This document shows positions 42,148 through 50,405 of a stretch of 64,000 nt of DNA, one piece after another. The notes under the pieces are model-generated. The model worked only from the letters and a program-made list of their open reading frames with translations. It was not told where the DNA came from and did no database searches. A program made the position numbers and the translations under genes. Each line of letters starts with the position of its first letter. Within the stretch, counting starts at the first letter, position 1. The DNA is from Pseudomonas asplenii (GTDB lineage Bacteria > Pseudomonadota > Gammaproteobacteria > Pseudomonadales > Pseudomonadaceae), in the NCBI RefSeq assembly GCF_001293465.1, contig NZ_JSYZ01000014.1, positions 1 through 64,000 of the forward strand, given 5' to 3'.

Positions 42148-42239
42148 ATTCGCGGGCAAGCCCGGCTCCTACAGTACGATGTTATCCACAACGTCGTGTA
42201 CGACGCCCCCCCCCTGTAGGAGCCGGGCTTGCCCGCGAA
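42148..42239. repeat. REP palindrome pair (inverted)
   Basis: ATTCGCGGGCAAGCCCGGCT starts at 42148 and its inverse unit GGAGCCGGGCTTGCCCGCGA ends at 42238, with about 39 bases between. It is the same subtype as the pair at 66-153 and lies downstream of polA, where it could act as the 3' end of that transcript. The rest of 41671-42284 holds the palindrome, ErsA and its promoter. Confidence 0.85.
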
Positions 42240-42284
42240 CCGCCGCAGGCGGCCATCCCCCTCGAACACCCGGAAAGGCCGCGA

Positions 42285-45104
42285 TCAGTGCGCCTCGTCC
42301 CAGTTGTCGCCCACCCCGACCTCAACCAGCAACGGTACATCCAGTTGCGCCGCGCTGCTCATGTGCCCGCGGATCTGCTCGCTGACCTCGGCCACCAGGT
42401 CCTCGCGCACCTCCAGCACCAGTTCGTCGTGCACCTGGAGGATGACCTTGGCGTCCAGCCCGGAATGGGTCAGCCAGTCGTCGACCTTGACCATGGCCTT
42501 CTTGATGATATCCGCCGCGGTACCCTGCATCGGCGCGTTGATCGCCGTGCGCTCGGCCGCCGCACGCTCCTGGGGCTTGTTGGAGTGGATGTCCGGCAGG
42601 TACAGCCGGCGGCCGAACAGGGTCTCGACATAGCCCTGCTCCGAGGCCTGGCCACGGGTGCGCTCCATGTACTCGCGCACCCCGGGGTAACGGGCGAAAT
42701 ACACGTCGATATAGGCCTTGGCGGTCTTGGTGTCGACGCCGATGTCCTTGCCCAGCTTCTGCGCGCCCATGCCGTAGATCAGGCCGAAGTTGATCGCCTT
42801 GGCGCTGCGTCGCTGGTCGGAAGTGACCTCACCCAGCTCGACCTTGAACACCTCGGCCGCAGTGGCCGTGTGCACGTCGAGGTTGTCGCGGAAGGCATTG
42901 AGCAGGCCTTCGTCCTTCGACAGATGAGCCATGATCCGCAGTTCGATCTGCGAATAGTCCGCCGCCAGCAACTTGTAGCCCTTGGGCGCGACGAATGCCT
43001 GGCGAATGCGTCGGCCTTCGGCGGTACGCACCGGAATGTTCTGCAGGTTCGGGTCGCTGGAGGACAGCCGCCCGGTCGCCGCCACCGCCTGGTGGTAGGA
43101 CGTGTGGATACGCCCGGTGCGCGGGTTGATCTGCTCCGGCAGGCGGTCGGTGTAGGTGCTCTTCAGCTTGCTCATGGAGCGGTACTGCATCAGCACCCTG
43201 GGCAGCGGATAGTCGTCCTCGGCCAGCTTGGCCAGCACTTCCTCGGCCGTGGACGGCTGACCCTTGCCGGTCTTCTTCAGCACCGGCAAGCCGAGTTTCT
43301 CGTAGAGGATCACCCCCAACTGCTTGGGCGAACCGAGGTTGAATTCCTCGCCGGCGATCTCGAACGCCTGGCGCTCCAGTTCGACCATCTTGTTGCCCAG
43401 TTCGATGCTCTGTACGCCCAGCAGGTCCTTGTCCACCAGCGCGCCCTGGCGCTCGATGCGCGCCAGCACCGGCACCAGCGGGATCTCGATATCGCTCAGC
43501 ACGCTGGCCAGGCTCGGAATCGCAGCCAGTTGCGCATGCAGCGCCTGGTGCAGGCGCAGGGTCACATCGGCATCTTCGGCGGCGTAGTGGCCGGCCTGCT
43601 CCAGGGGAATCTGGTCGAAGGTCAGCTGCTTGGCGCCCTTGCCGGCGATGTCCTGGAAGCTGACGGTGTCGTAGTCCAGGTACTTCTTCGCCAGGCTGTC
43701 CATGTCATGCCGGGTCGCGGTGGAGTTCAGCACATAGGATTCGAGCATGGTGTCGAAGGCGATGCCACGCACGCTGATGCCGCACTCGGGATCGCCGCCG
43801 ATGGCGCAGTTGGCGAGGATGTTCATGTCGAATTTGGCGTGCTGGCCGACCTTGAGCTTCTGCGGGTCTTCCAGCAGCGGCTTCAGCGCCAGCAGCACGC
43901 TGTCGCGGTCCAGTTGCTGCGGCACGCCGATGTAGGAATGGGCCAGCGGGATATAGGCCGCCTCATTGGCCTGCACGGCGAAGGACACGCCGACCAGTTG
44001 CGCCTGCTGGGCGTCGATCCCGGTGGTCTCGGTGTCGAAGGCGAACAGCCTGGCCTCCTGCAGCTTCTTCAGCCAGACGTCGAAACGCGCCTGGTCGAGG
44101 ATGGTTTCGTATTGCGGCTCGGCAGGAACGATCGCGACGCTTTCAGCCGCCACTTCCTCGACCGCCGCCGCGGTCGCCGCTGGCGCTGGCGCTGGCGCAG
44201 CAGCCTCCTGCAACCCGGCACGCTTGGCCTCGCGGTTCAGCTCGTCGAGCCAGCCCTTGAATTCCAGCGAGCTGTACAGCTCGATCAGTCTCTCGCGGTC
44301 CGGCTCGCCCAGGTGCAGGTCGTCCAGGCCGACCTCCAGCTCCACGTCGACCTTGATGGTCGCCAGCCGGTAGGACAGGAAGGCCATTTCCTGGTGCTCG
44401 AGCAGCTTGGCCGGCAGGGTCTTGGCCCCGCGGATCGGCAGGGTCGGCACCAGGTCGAGGTTGGCATACAGCTCCTTCAGGCCGCCGTTGACCCCCACCA
44501 GCAGGGCCACGGCGGTCTTCTCACCCACGCCCTTGACCCCGGGGATGTTGTCGGCGGAGTCGCCCATCAGCGCCAACAGGTCGATGATCTGCTCGGGCGC
44601 GACACCGAACTTGGCCTTCACGCCCTCCACGTCCATGGACGTTTCGGACATGGTGTTGACCAGGGTGATATGGCCGTCGACCAGTTGCGCCATGTCCTTG
44701 TCGCCGGTGGAAATGATCACCGGGCGATTGGCCGCCGCGCTGCTGCGGGCCAGGGTGCCGATCACGTCGTCGGCCTCCACGCCTTCCACGCACAGCAGCG
44801 GGAAGCCCATGGCGCGTACGCTGGCGTGCAGCGGTTCGATCTGCACGCGCATCTCGTCGGGCATGCTCGGCCGGTTGGCCTTGTAGTCGGCGAACATTTC
44901 GTCGCGGAAAGTCCCGCCCTTGGCATCGAACACCACGGCGAACGGGCTGTCCGGGTACTGCTTGCGCAGGCTGCGGAGCATGTTCAGGACGCCCTTCACC
45001 GCCCCGGTGGGCACACCCTTGGAATTGGTGAGCGGCGGCATCGCGTGAAACGCGCGGTACAGGTATGAAGAACCGTCCACCAGGACGAGGGGAGCTTGGC
45101 TCAT
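42285..45104 (-). CDS. polA: DNA polymerase I
   Basis: The 939-residue protein has all three domains. A 5'-3' exonuclease occupies residues 1-290. An active-type 3'-5' exonuclease has FAFDTETTG near residue 355. The polymerase has DYSQIELRIMAHLS and the final VHDELVLEV. It fills gaps and removes RNA primers. An Ala/Pro-rich spacer (near 315-340) separates the first two domains. The ATG at 45104 (MSQAPLVLVDGSSYLYRAF) was chosen over an in-frame TTG four codons earlier because it matches the family beginning. Confidence 0.96.
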   Translation of the reverse strand: MSQAPLVLVDGSSYLYRAFHAMPPLTNSKGVPTGAVKGVLNMLRSLRKQYPDSPFAVVFDAKGGTFRDEMFADYKANRPSMPDEMRVQIEPLHASVRAMGFPLLCVEGVEADDVIGTLARSSAAANRPVIISTGDKDMAQLVDGHITLVNTMSETSMDVEGVKAKFGVAPEQIIDLLALMGDSADNIPGVKGVGEKTAVALLVGVNGGLKELYANLDLVPTLPIRGAKTLPAKLLEHQEMAFLSYRLATIKVDVELEVGLDDLHLGEPDRERLIELYSSLEFKGWLDELNREAKRAGLQEAAAPAPAPAATAAAVEEVAAESVAIVPAEPQYETILDQARFDVWLKKLQEARLFAFDTETTGIDAQQAQLVGVSFAVQANEAAYIPLAHSYIGVPQQLDRDSVLLALKPLLEDPQKLKVGQHAKFDMNILANCAIGGDPECGISVRGIAFDTMLESYVLNSTATRHDMDSLAKKYLDYDTVSFQDIAGKGAKQLTFDQIPLEQAGHYAAEDADVTLRLHQALHAQLAAIPSLASVLSDIEIPLVPVLARIERQGALVDKDLLGVQSIELGNKMVELERQAFEIAGEEFNLGSPKQLGVILYEKLGLPVLKKTGKGQPSTAEEVLAKLAEDDYPLPRVLMQYRSMSKLKSTYTDRLPEQINPRTGRIHTSYHQAVAATGRLSSSDPNLQNIPVRTAEGRRIRQAFVAPKGYKLLAADYSQIELRIMAHLSKDEGLLNAFRDNLDVHTATAAEVFKVELGEVTSDQRRSAKAINFGLIYGMGAQKLGKDIGVDTKTAKAYIDVYFARYPGVREYMERTRGQASEQGYVETLFGRRLYLPDIHSNKPQERAAAERTAINAPMQGTAADIIKKAMVKVDDWLTHSGLDAKVILQVHDELVLEVREDLVAEVSEQIRGHMSSAAQLDVPLLVEVGVGDNWDEAH

Positions 45105-45178
45105 GAGTATGATCAACCTTTTCGGCGGGTCCGGCGGTAGAATGATGGGACCGTTGACGACAAAGGGACAAGGTTATC

Positions 45179-45469
45179 ATGCGTACGCTCAATCGCCTGT
45201 TGTTGGCCGGCCTGTTTGCATTCACTCCGTTGGCGGCGATCGCCGCGGATGATGCACCCGCAGCCGATCCAGAAGTCACCATTCGCACGGAAGGCGACAA
45301 AACCATCCAGGAGTACCGGCAAAATGGCTTTCTGTACGCCATCAAGGTCACCCCGAAAGGGGGCAAGCCATACTTTCTGGTGCGCGCCGACGGAACTGAT
45401 GCAAACTTCATCCGCTCGGATCAGCCCGATATGCTGATTCCGTCATGGAAGATCTTCGAGTGGAAGTAA
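45179..45469 (+). CDS. DUF2782 family exported protein
   Basis: The 96-residue precursor has a signal peptide (LLLAGLFAFTPLAAIAA) and a DUF2782 domain: VTIRTEGDKTIQEYRQNGFLYAIKV, KGGKPYFLVRADG and IPSWKIFEWK. It is probably periplasmic and of unknown function. It is divergent from polA and precedes thrB by 59 bases on the same strand, an arrangement kept in PAO1. The start ATG follows AAGG seven bases upstream. Confidence 0.88.
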   Translation: MRTLNRLLLAGLFAFTPLAAIAADDAPAADPEVTIRTEGDKTIQEYRQNGFLYAIKVTPKGGKPYFLVRADGTDANFIRSDQPDMLIPSWKIFEWK

Positions 45470-45528
45470 CCCTTTAACCCTCATCGGCGCCGGCTCGATC
45501 GCGGCGCCCGGACTGGCAGCTCTTAAAC

Positions 45529-46479
45529 ATGTCTGTGTTCACCCCGCTGGCTCGACCCGAGCTGGAAACCTTTCTCGCCCCCTACGGGCTCGGTCGCCTG
45601 CTCGATTTTCAGGGAATTGCCGCCGGCAGTGAAAACACCAATTTCTTCATCAGCCTGGAGCAGGGCGAGTACGTCCTGACCCTGGTCGAGCGCGGCCCGG
45701 TGCAGGAAATGCCGTTTTTCATCGAACTGCTCGACGTGCTCCATGACGCCGACCTGCCGGTGCCCTACGCCCTACGTACCACCGACGGCCAGGCCCTGCG
45801 CGAACTGGCCGGCAAGCCGGCGCTGCTGCAACCGCGCCTGGCCGGCAAGCACATCAGGCAGGCCAACGCCCAGCATTGCGCCCAGGTTGGCGAACTGCTC
45901 GGCCACCTGCACCTGGCGACCCGCGGGCGGATCATCGAACGCAAGACCGACCGCGGCCTGGACTGGATGCTCGAGGAAGGCAACAAGCTGAAATCGCATC
46001 TGGGCAGCGAGGCTCACGACCTGCTGGAAACCGCACTGGCGGAGATCGAGCGCTGCAAGGCACAGATCCTCGCCCTGCCACGGGCCAACCTGCATGCCGA
46101 CCTGTTCCGCGACAACGCGATGTTCGAAGGCACGCACCTGACCGGCCTGATCGACTTCTACAATGCCTGCTCCGGGCCGATGCTCTATGACGTGGCGATC
46201 TCGCTGAACGACTGGTGCTCGGACGACAACGGCCTGCTCGACGGCCAGCGCGCCCGGGCCCTGCTGGGTGCGTATGCGGCGTTGCGGCCGTTCACCGCGG
46301 GCGAGGCCGAGCTGTGGCCGACGATGCTGCGGGTGGCGTGCGTGCGCTTCTGGCTGTCACGGTTGATCGCAGCCGAGTCCTTTGCCGGGCAGGACGTGCT
46401 GATTCACGACCCGATGGAGTTCCAGCTGCGGCTGGCGCAGCGGCAGCAGGTCAGCGTGCCGTTGCCGTTCGCGCTCTGA
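45529..46479 (+). CDS. thrB: Homoserine kinase (ThrB, aminoglycoside phosphotransferase type)
   Basis: The 316-residue kinase is of the ThrB_alpha/APH-like type used by pseudomonads, not the GHMP type of E. coli. Visible motifs are GSENTNFFISLEQGEYVLTL (phosphate loop and Lys region), LHADLFRDNAMF (catalytic loop) and GLIDFYNACSGPMLYDVA (metal-binding Asp). It phosphorylates homoserine in threonine synthesis. Start and length are normal. It converges on znuA, with a strong hairpin between the two genes. Confidence 0.93.
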   Translation: MSVFTPLARPELETFLAPYGLGRLLDFQGIAAGSENTNFFISLEQGEYVLTLVERGPVQEMPFFIELLDVLHDADLPVPYALRTTDGQALRELAGKPALLQPRLAGKHIRQANAQHCAQVGELLGHLHLATRGRIIERKTDRGLDWMLEEGNKLKSHLGSEAHDLLETALAEIERCKAQILALPRANLHADLFRDNAMFEGTHLTGLIDFYNACSGPMLYDVAISLNDWCSDDNGLLDGQRARALLGAYAALRPFTAGEAELWPTMLRVACVRFWLSRLIAAESFAGQDVLIHDPMEFQLRLAQRQQVSVPLPFAL

Positions 46480-46506
46480 TCGACAGAAATATACAGGGAG
46501 CTCAGG

Positions 46507-46537
46507 GGCCTATTCGCGCGGTTGGCGCGAATAGGCC
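46507..46537. terminator. Bidirectional hairpin between thrB and znuA
   Basis: GGCCTATTCGCGC and GCGCGAATAGGCC form a perfect 13-bp stem with loop GGTTG between two converging genes. There is no strong T-run on either side, so it may act mainly as a barrier hairpin. Confidence 0.65.
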
Positions 46538-46545
46538 GGCCCTGC

Positions 46546-47475
46546 CTACAAGGACTCCAGGCAGCCGGCTAAATCGTTACCGAGTTTTTCCAGCAACTGC
46601 TCATAGCCATGGGCACTCGCCGGCGTATAACCGCCCAACGCATCCAGTTCCGCCAGCTTCACCGGCAGCCCGGACACCAGCGTCTCGGCCAGCCGCGGCC
46701 GCAGCGGCGGCTCGCTGAACACGCAGGTCTTGCCCACCTCCTGCAAGCGCGCACGCATCGCCGCGACATGCTGGGCCCCCGGCTGCACCTCGGCCGCCAC
46801 GCTGAACACCCCGGCATGCCTGAGCCCATAGGCACTCTCGAAGTAGTCGAACGCCTCGTGGAACACGAAATACGGCTTGTCCGCCACACCTGCCAGGCGC
46901 GCCTTGAGCCGCGCATCCAGGGCATCCAGGCGGCCGGCGAAAGCCTCGGCGTTGCGCCGGTAGCGCTCGGCGTTGGCCGGATCGGCCTTGGCCAGGTCCG
47001 CGGCCATGCGTGCGGCGATCACCCGCGCGTTGACGGTCGACAGCCACAGGTGCGCATCCAGCGAGCCCGGACGATGATCATGGTCATGCTCGTCGGCTTC
47101 TTCGGCATGGGAGTGGTTATCCTCGGCGAACCGGCGCAATTTCATGCCCGGCAGGTCCTGCACCGCCACGGTCGGCAGGCTGCGGCCCTTGAGCACCCGC
47201 GGCAGGAAGCTCTCCATGTCCGGACCGATCCAGTACAGCAGGTCCACCGACTGCACCTTGCGCACATCGGACGGCCGCAGCGCGTAGTTGTGCGGCGAGG
47301 CGCCCGGTGGCAACAGCACCTCGGGCGTCTCCACGCCGTCCTCGACCGCAGCGGCGATCAATTGCAGGGGCTTGATGCTGGTCAGCAGGCTGACCTGGGC
47401 CTGGACCGGTCCGATCACGAACAAACCGGCGCATATAGCGACAAAAAAGGCAAAAAGACGGGGCACGATGGACAC
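46546..47475 (-). CDS. znuA: Zinc ABC transporter substrate-binding protein ZnuA
   Basis: The 309-residue precursor has a signal peptide (LFAFFVAICAGLFVIGPVQA). It has the cluster A-I binding fold with SPHNYALRPSD (first His), a histidine/acid-rich loop (HSHAEEADEHDHDH, near 121-134), DAHLWLS and FHEAFDYFE (further His). It captures Zn2+ in the periplasm for ZnuBC. It is divergent from zur, and the short gap between them contains a Zur-like dyad. The conserved ligands and the locus identify it as ZnuA rather than a manganese binder. Confidence 0.93.
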   Translation of the reverse strand: MSIVPRLFAFFVAICAGLFVIGPVQAQVSLLTSIKPLQLIAAAVEDGVETPEVLLPPGASPHNYALRPSDVRKVQSVDLLYWIGPDMESFLPRVLKGRSLPTVAVQDLPGMKLRRFAEDNHSHAEEADEHDHDHRPGSLDAHLWLSTVNARVIAARMAADLAKADPANAERYRRNAEAFAGRLDALDARLKARLAGVADKPYFVFHEAFDYFESAYGLRHAGVFSVAAEVQPGAQHVAAMRARLQEVGKTCVFSEPPLRPRLAETLVSGLPVKLAELDALGGYTPASAHGYEQLLEKLGNDLAGCLESL

Positions 47476-47493
47476 TCAAGGCGGCAGGAACGG

Positions 47494-47506
47494 GTAACAT
47501 AATAAC
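47494..47506. promoter_or_regulatory. Candidate Zur box between znuA and zur
   Basis: GTAACATAATAAC is an AT-rich imperfect dyad in the 57-base gap between the divergent znuA and zur genes, similar in size and composition to Zur operators. Position is the main support; the match is loose. Confidence 0.4.
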
Positions 47507-47532
47507 GTCTCTCACAACAATCGTCGCCGCTC

Positions 47533-48015
47533 ATGCCTAAAACCCCTCTCGCCAGCCGACCCCACGATCACTCTCACTGCGTGCACAGCGCGCTGTCCGA
47601 GGCCGATGCCCTGTGCGCGCGCCAGGGCCTGCGCCTGACCGCCCTGCGGCGGCGGGTGCTGGAGCTGGTCTGGCAGAGCCACAAGCCGCTGGGCGCCTAC
47701 GACATCCTCGCCGTGCTCAGCGAGCAGGACGGCCGCCGCGCCGCGCCGCCGACGGTGTACCGTGCACTGGACTTCCTGCTGGACAACGGCCTGGTCCACC
47801 GCATCGCCTCGCTCAACGCCTTCGTCGGCTGCAACAACCCGGAGCACGCCCACCAGGGCCAGTTCCTGATCTGCCGCAACTGCCACGCGGCCATCGAGCT
47901 GGAGCAGAAGAGCATCAGCGACGCCATCGTCCAGAGCGCCAGGGACGTCGGTTTCGTCGTCGAGGGCCAGACCGTCGAGGTGGTCGGCCTCTGCTCGGGT
48001 TGCCAGGGGGCCTGA
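47533..48015 (+). CDS. zur: Zinc uptake regulator Zur (Fur family)
   Basis: The 160-residue Fur-family repressor has a helix-turn-helix (LTALRRRVLELVWQSHKPLGAYDIL, PPTVYRALDFLLDNGLVHRI). Zinc ligands stand in FVGCNNPEHAHQGQFLICRNCH and a final CSGCQGA giving the structural CxxC...CxxC site. With zinc bound it represses znuA and zur-znuC-znuB. Its TGA shares one base with the ATG of znuC, showing an operon. Locus and motif set distinguish it from Fur. Confidence 0.94.
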   Translation: MPKTPLASRPHDHSHCVHSALSEADALCARQGLRLTALRRRVLELVWQSHKPLGAYDILAVLSEQDGRRAAPPTVYRALDFLLDNGLVHRIASLNAFVGCNNPEHAHQGQFLICRNCHAAIELEQKSISDAIVQSARDVGFVVEGQTVEVVGLCSGCQGA

Positions 48016-48803
48016 TGAGCACTGCGCTGATTCGCCTCGACCAGGTCGGCGTGACGTTCGCCGGGCAGGACGTGCTGGACAACATCCACCTGAGCGTCGA
48101 ACCGCGGCAGATCGTCACCCTGATCGGCCCCAACGGTGCCGGCAAGACCACCCTGGTGCGGGCCGTGCTCGGCCTGCTCAAGCCAAGCCGCGGCAGTGTC
48201 TGGCGCAAGCCGCGGCTGCGGGTCGGCTACATGCCGCAGAAGCTGCACGTCGACCCGACCCTGCCGCTGTCGGTGCTGCGCTTCCTGCGGCTGGTGCCGG
48301 GGGTCGACCGCGCCCGGGCACTGGCCGCCCTCAGCGAGGTCGGTGCCGAACAGGTGATCGACAGCCCGGTGCAGAGCATTTCCGGCGGCGAGATGCAGCG
48401 CGTGCTGCTGGCCCGGGCGCTGCTGCGCGAACCCGAGTTGCTGGTGCTCGACGAGCCGGTGCAGGGCGTCGACGTCGCCGGGCAAGCCGAGCTCTACAGC
48501 CTGATCACCCGCCTGCGCGACCGCCATGGTTGCGGGGTGCTCATGGTTTCCCACGACCTGCACCTGGTGATGAGCACCACCGACCAGGTGGTCTGCCTCA
48601 ACCGTCACGTCTGCTGCTCCGGCCACCCCGAGCAGGTCAGCGGCGACCCGGCCTTCGTCGAGCTGTTCGGCAGCAACGCGCCGAGCCTGGCGATCTACCA
48701 CCACCATCACGACCACGCCCATGACCTGCATGGCACGGTGGTCAGCGAAGAGGCCGCCCCGGCCCACGTCCACGTTCACGGAGATAGCTGCAAGCATGGC
48801 TGA
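48015..48803 (+). CDS. znuC: Zinc ABC transporter ATP-binding protein ZnuC
   Basis: The 262-residue ATPase has Walker A GPNGAGKTT, Q-loop, signature SISGGEMQRV, Walker B LLVLDEPVQGVD and H-loop VSHD. The C-terminus is histidine-rich (IYHHHHDHAHD, HVHVHGDSCKHG), typical of ZnuC. It powers zinc import with ZnuB and ZnuA. The start at 48015 overlaps the zur stop; the end overlaps the znuB start by eight bases. Confidence 0.94.
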   Translation: MSTALIRLDQVGVTFAGQDVLDNIHLSVEPRQIVTLIGPNGAGKTTLVRAVLGLLKPSRGSVWRKPRLRVGYMPQKLHVDPTLPLSVLRFLRLVPGVDRARALAALSEVGAEQVIDSPVQSISGGEMQRVLLARALLREPELLVLDEPVQGVDVAGQAELYSLITRLRDRHGCGVLMVSHDLHLVMSTTDQVVCLNRHVCCSGHPEQVSGDPAFVELFGSNAPSLAIYHHHHDHAHDLHGTVVSEEAAPAHVHVHGDSCKHG

Positions 48804-49584
48804 TTTTCTGCTCTACGCCCTGCTCGCAGGCCTGGCCCTGGCCGTGGTGGCAGGCCCCCTGGGGTCGTTCGTGGTCTGGCGGCGCATGGCCTATTTCGGC
48901 GACACCCTGTCCCACGCCGCCTTGCTCGGCGTGGCCCTGGGCTTCCTGCTGGACATCAGCCCGACGCTCGCGGTGACTGTCGGCTGCCTGCTGCTGGCCG
49001 TGCTGCTGGTGACCCTGCAACAGCGCCAGCCGCTGGCCTCCGACACACTGCTGGGGATTCTCGCGCCGAGCACGCTGTCCCTCGGCCTGGTGGTGCTGAG
49101 TTTCATGCATGAGGTGCGCATCGACCTGATGGCCTACCTGTTCGGTGACCTGCTGGCGATCAGCGGCACCGACCTGGCCTGGATCCTCGGCGGCAGCACG
49201 GCGGTGCTGGCGCTGCTGGTCGCCCTGTGGCGGCCGCTGCTGGCGATCACCGTGCACGAGGAACTGGCGACCGTCGAGGGCCTGCCGGTGGCCTCGCTGC
49301 GCATGGCGCTGATGCTGCTGATCGCGGTGGTGATCGCCGTGGCGATGAAGATCGTCGGCGTGCTGCTGATCACCTCGCTGCTGATCATCCCCGCCGCAGC
49401 GGCCCAGCGGCACGCCCGCTCACCGGAGCAGATGGCCCTCGGCGCCAGCTTCCTGGGGGTCCTCGCGGTGTGCGGCGGGCTGGCGCTTTCGTGGTTCAAG
49501 GACACCCCCGCCGGCCCCTCCATCGTGGTGGTGGCGGCCGGGCTGTTTCTGCTGAGTTTTGTCCTGCCACGCAGAGGGGTGTAG
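48796..49584 (+). CDS. znuB: Zinc ABC transporter permease ZnuB
   Basis: The 262-residue inner-membrane permease of the ABC-3 family has seven to nine helices, RRMAYFGDTLSHAALLGVALG near residue 30 and the cytoplasmic EELATVEGLPV segment. It forms the channel for zinc import with ZnuC. The ATG at 48796 (MADFLLYALLAGLALAVVAG) was chosen because it overlaps the znuC end by eight bases and starts the first helix. It is the last gene of the zur-znuC-znuB operon. Confidence 0.94.
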   Translation: MADFLLYALLAGLALAVVAGPLGSFVVWRRMAYFGDTLSHAALLGVALGFLLDISPTLAVTVGCLLLAVLLVTLQQRQPLASDTLLGILAPSTLSLGLVVLSFMHEVRIDLMAYLFGDLLAISGTDLAWILGGSTAVLALLVALWRPLLAITVHEELATVEGLPVASLRMALMLLIAVVIAVAMKIVGVLLITSLLIIPAAAAQRHARSPEQMALGASFLGVLAVCGGLALSWFKDTPAGPSIVVVAAGLFLLSFVLPRRGV

Positions 49585-49621
49585 ACTTGCTCGTTTTTTG
49601 CGCAATTAGAGAGTCGCAGGA

Positions 49622-50338
49622 ATGAAGCTTTCCGCCTCCCGTTATCTGCTCCTTGCCGCATTTTCCCTGCTGTTGGGTGCCTGCCAGAGCACTCCGCCGG
49701 CCGACACCGCCGTGCCCGATGCCCGGGCCACGGCGATTGCCGCGCTGGAGCAGAGCATCAACAGCAACGAACTGGCCACCGCCGAGGACCAACTGGCCGC
49801 CTTGCAGGCGCAGTCCGCGGACGACCCGCAACTGGTCCAGTACCAGCGGCAACTGGCCGAAGCCTACCTGCAGCGTAGCCAGATCGTGCTGCAGAAGGGC
49901 GACGTCAATGCCGCCGCCACCGCACTGAGCCGCGCCCGCGCCCTGATGCCCAAGGCCCCGGCCTTGACCGGCGGGGTCAACGGCGCCATCGCCCAGGCAC
50001 GCAAGGCGGAGCTGGACAAGGCCGAGGCCGAGCTCCAGGCCGCCGAGGCCAGGCCAGCGGCCCGGGTGATCGACCCGAGCGCGCAAAGCAGCACCATCGC
50101 CCTGAACATCCAGGACATCGCGCTGCTGCGCAAGCAGATGGACGCGCTGGCGGCGGACGTGGTCAATTACCAGTGCGCAGTGACCTTCCAGGTGCCCCGG
50201 ACCCAGGACTACCCGTGGCTGGCGACGCTGCTGGGCAAGCGGGTGAAGAAGCTCGACCCGAACTTCGAGCTGAAGATCGACAGGCAGATCGACCGCAAGG
50301 TGCAGGCCCAGGTCGTGCTGAGCCCGCGCAAGCCCTGA
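49622..50338 (+). CDS. Lipoprotein with helical repeats, unknown function
   Basis: The 238-residue protein has a lipobox LLGAC (Cys21). A helical region of TPR-like or coiled-coil character (residues about 35-135) follows, with repeated Ala/Gln/Leu patterns, then a short C-terminal domain (NYQCAVTFQVPRTQDYPWLATLLGKRV, ending KVQAQVVLSPRKP). A similar gene follows znuB in PAO1. It is probably an outer-membrane-anchored periplasmic protein. I do not know its function, and no zinc-binding pattern is visible. REP sequence follows it. Confidence 0.75.
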   Translation: MKLSASRYLLLAAFSLLLGACQSTPPADTAVPDARATAIAALEQSINSNELATAEDQLAALQAQSADDPQLVQYQRQLAEAYLQRSQIVLQKGDVNAAATALSRARALMPKAPALTGGVNGAIAQARKAELDKAEAELQAAEARPAARVIDPSAQSSTIALNIQDIALLRKQMDALAADVVNYQCAVTFQVPRTQDYPWLATLLGKRVKKLDPNFELKIDRQIDRKVQAQVVLSPRKP

Positions 50339-50371
50339 GCCCGCTGATCGCCAGCAAGCCCGGCGCCGACG

Positions 50372-50398
50372 CTATAGGAGCCGGGCGTGCCCGCGAAT
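50372..50398. repeat. Single REP unit between convergent genes
   Basis: CTATAGGAGCCGGGCGTGCCCGCGAAT, a single palindromic unit of the REP family, lies between the lipoprotein gene and katE, which converge. It may terminate both. Confidence 0.7.
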
Positions 50399-50405
50399 GG
50401 GCCCA

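Noticed and set aside
42093..45068. Very long open frame opposite polA (991 codons)
   Set aside because: It is the antisense shadow of a GC-rich gene; its translation has no family pattern, while polA on the other strand has all domains.
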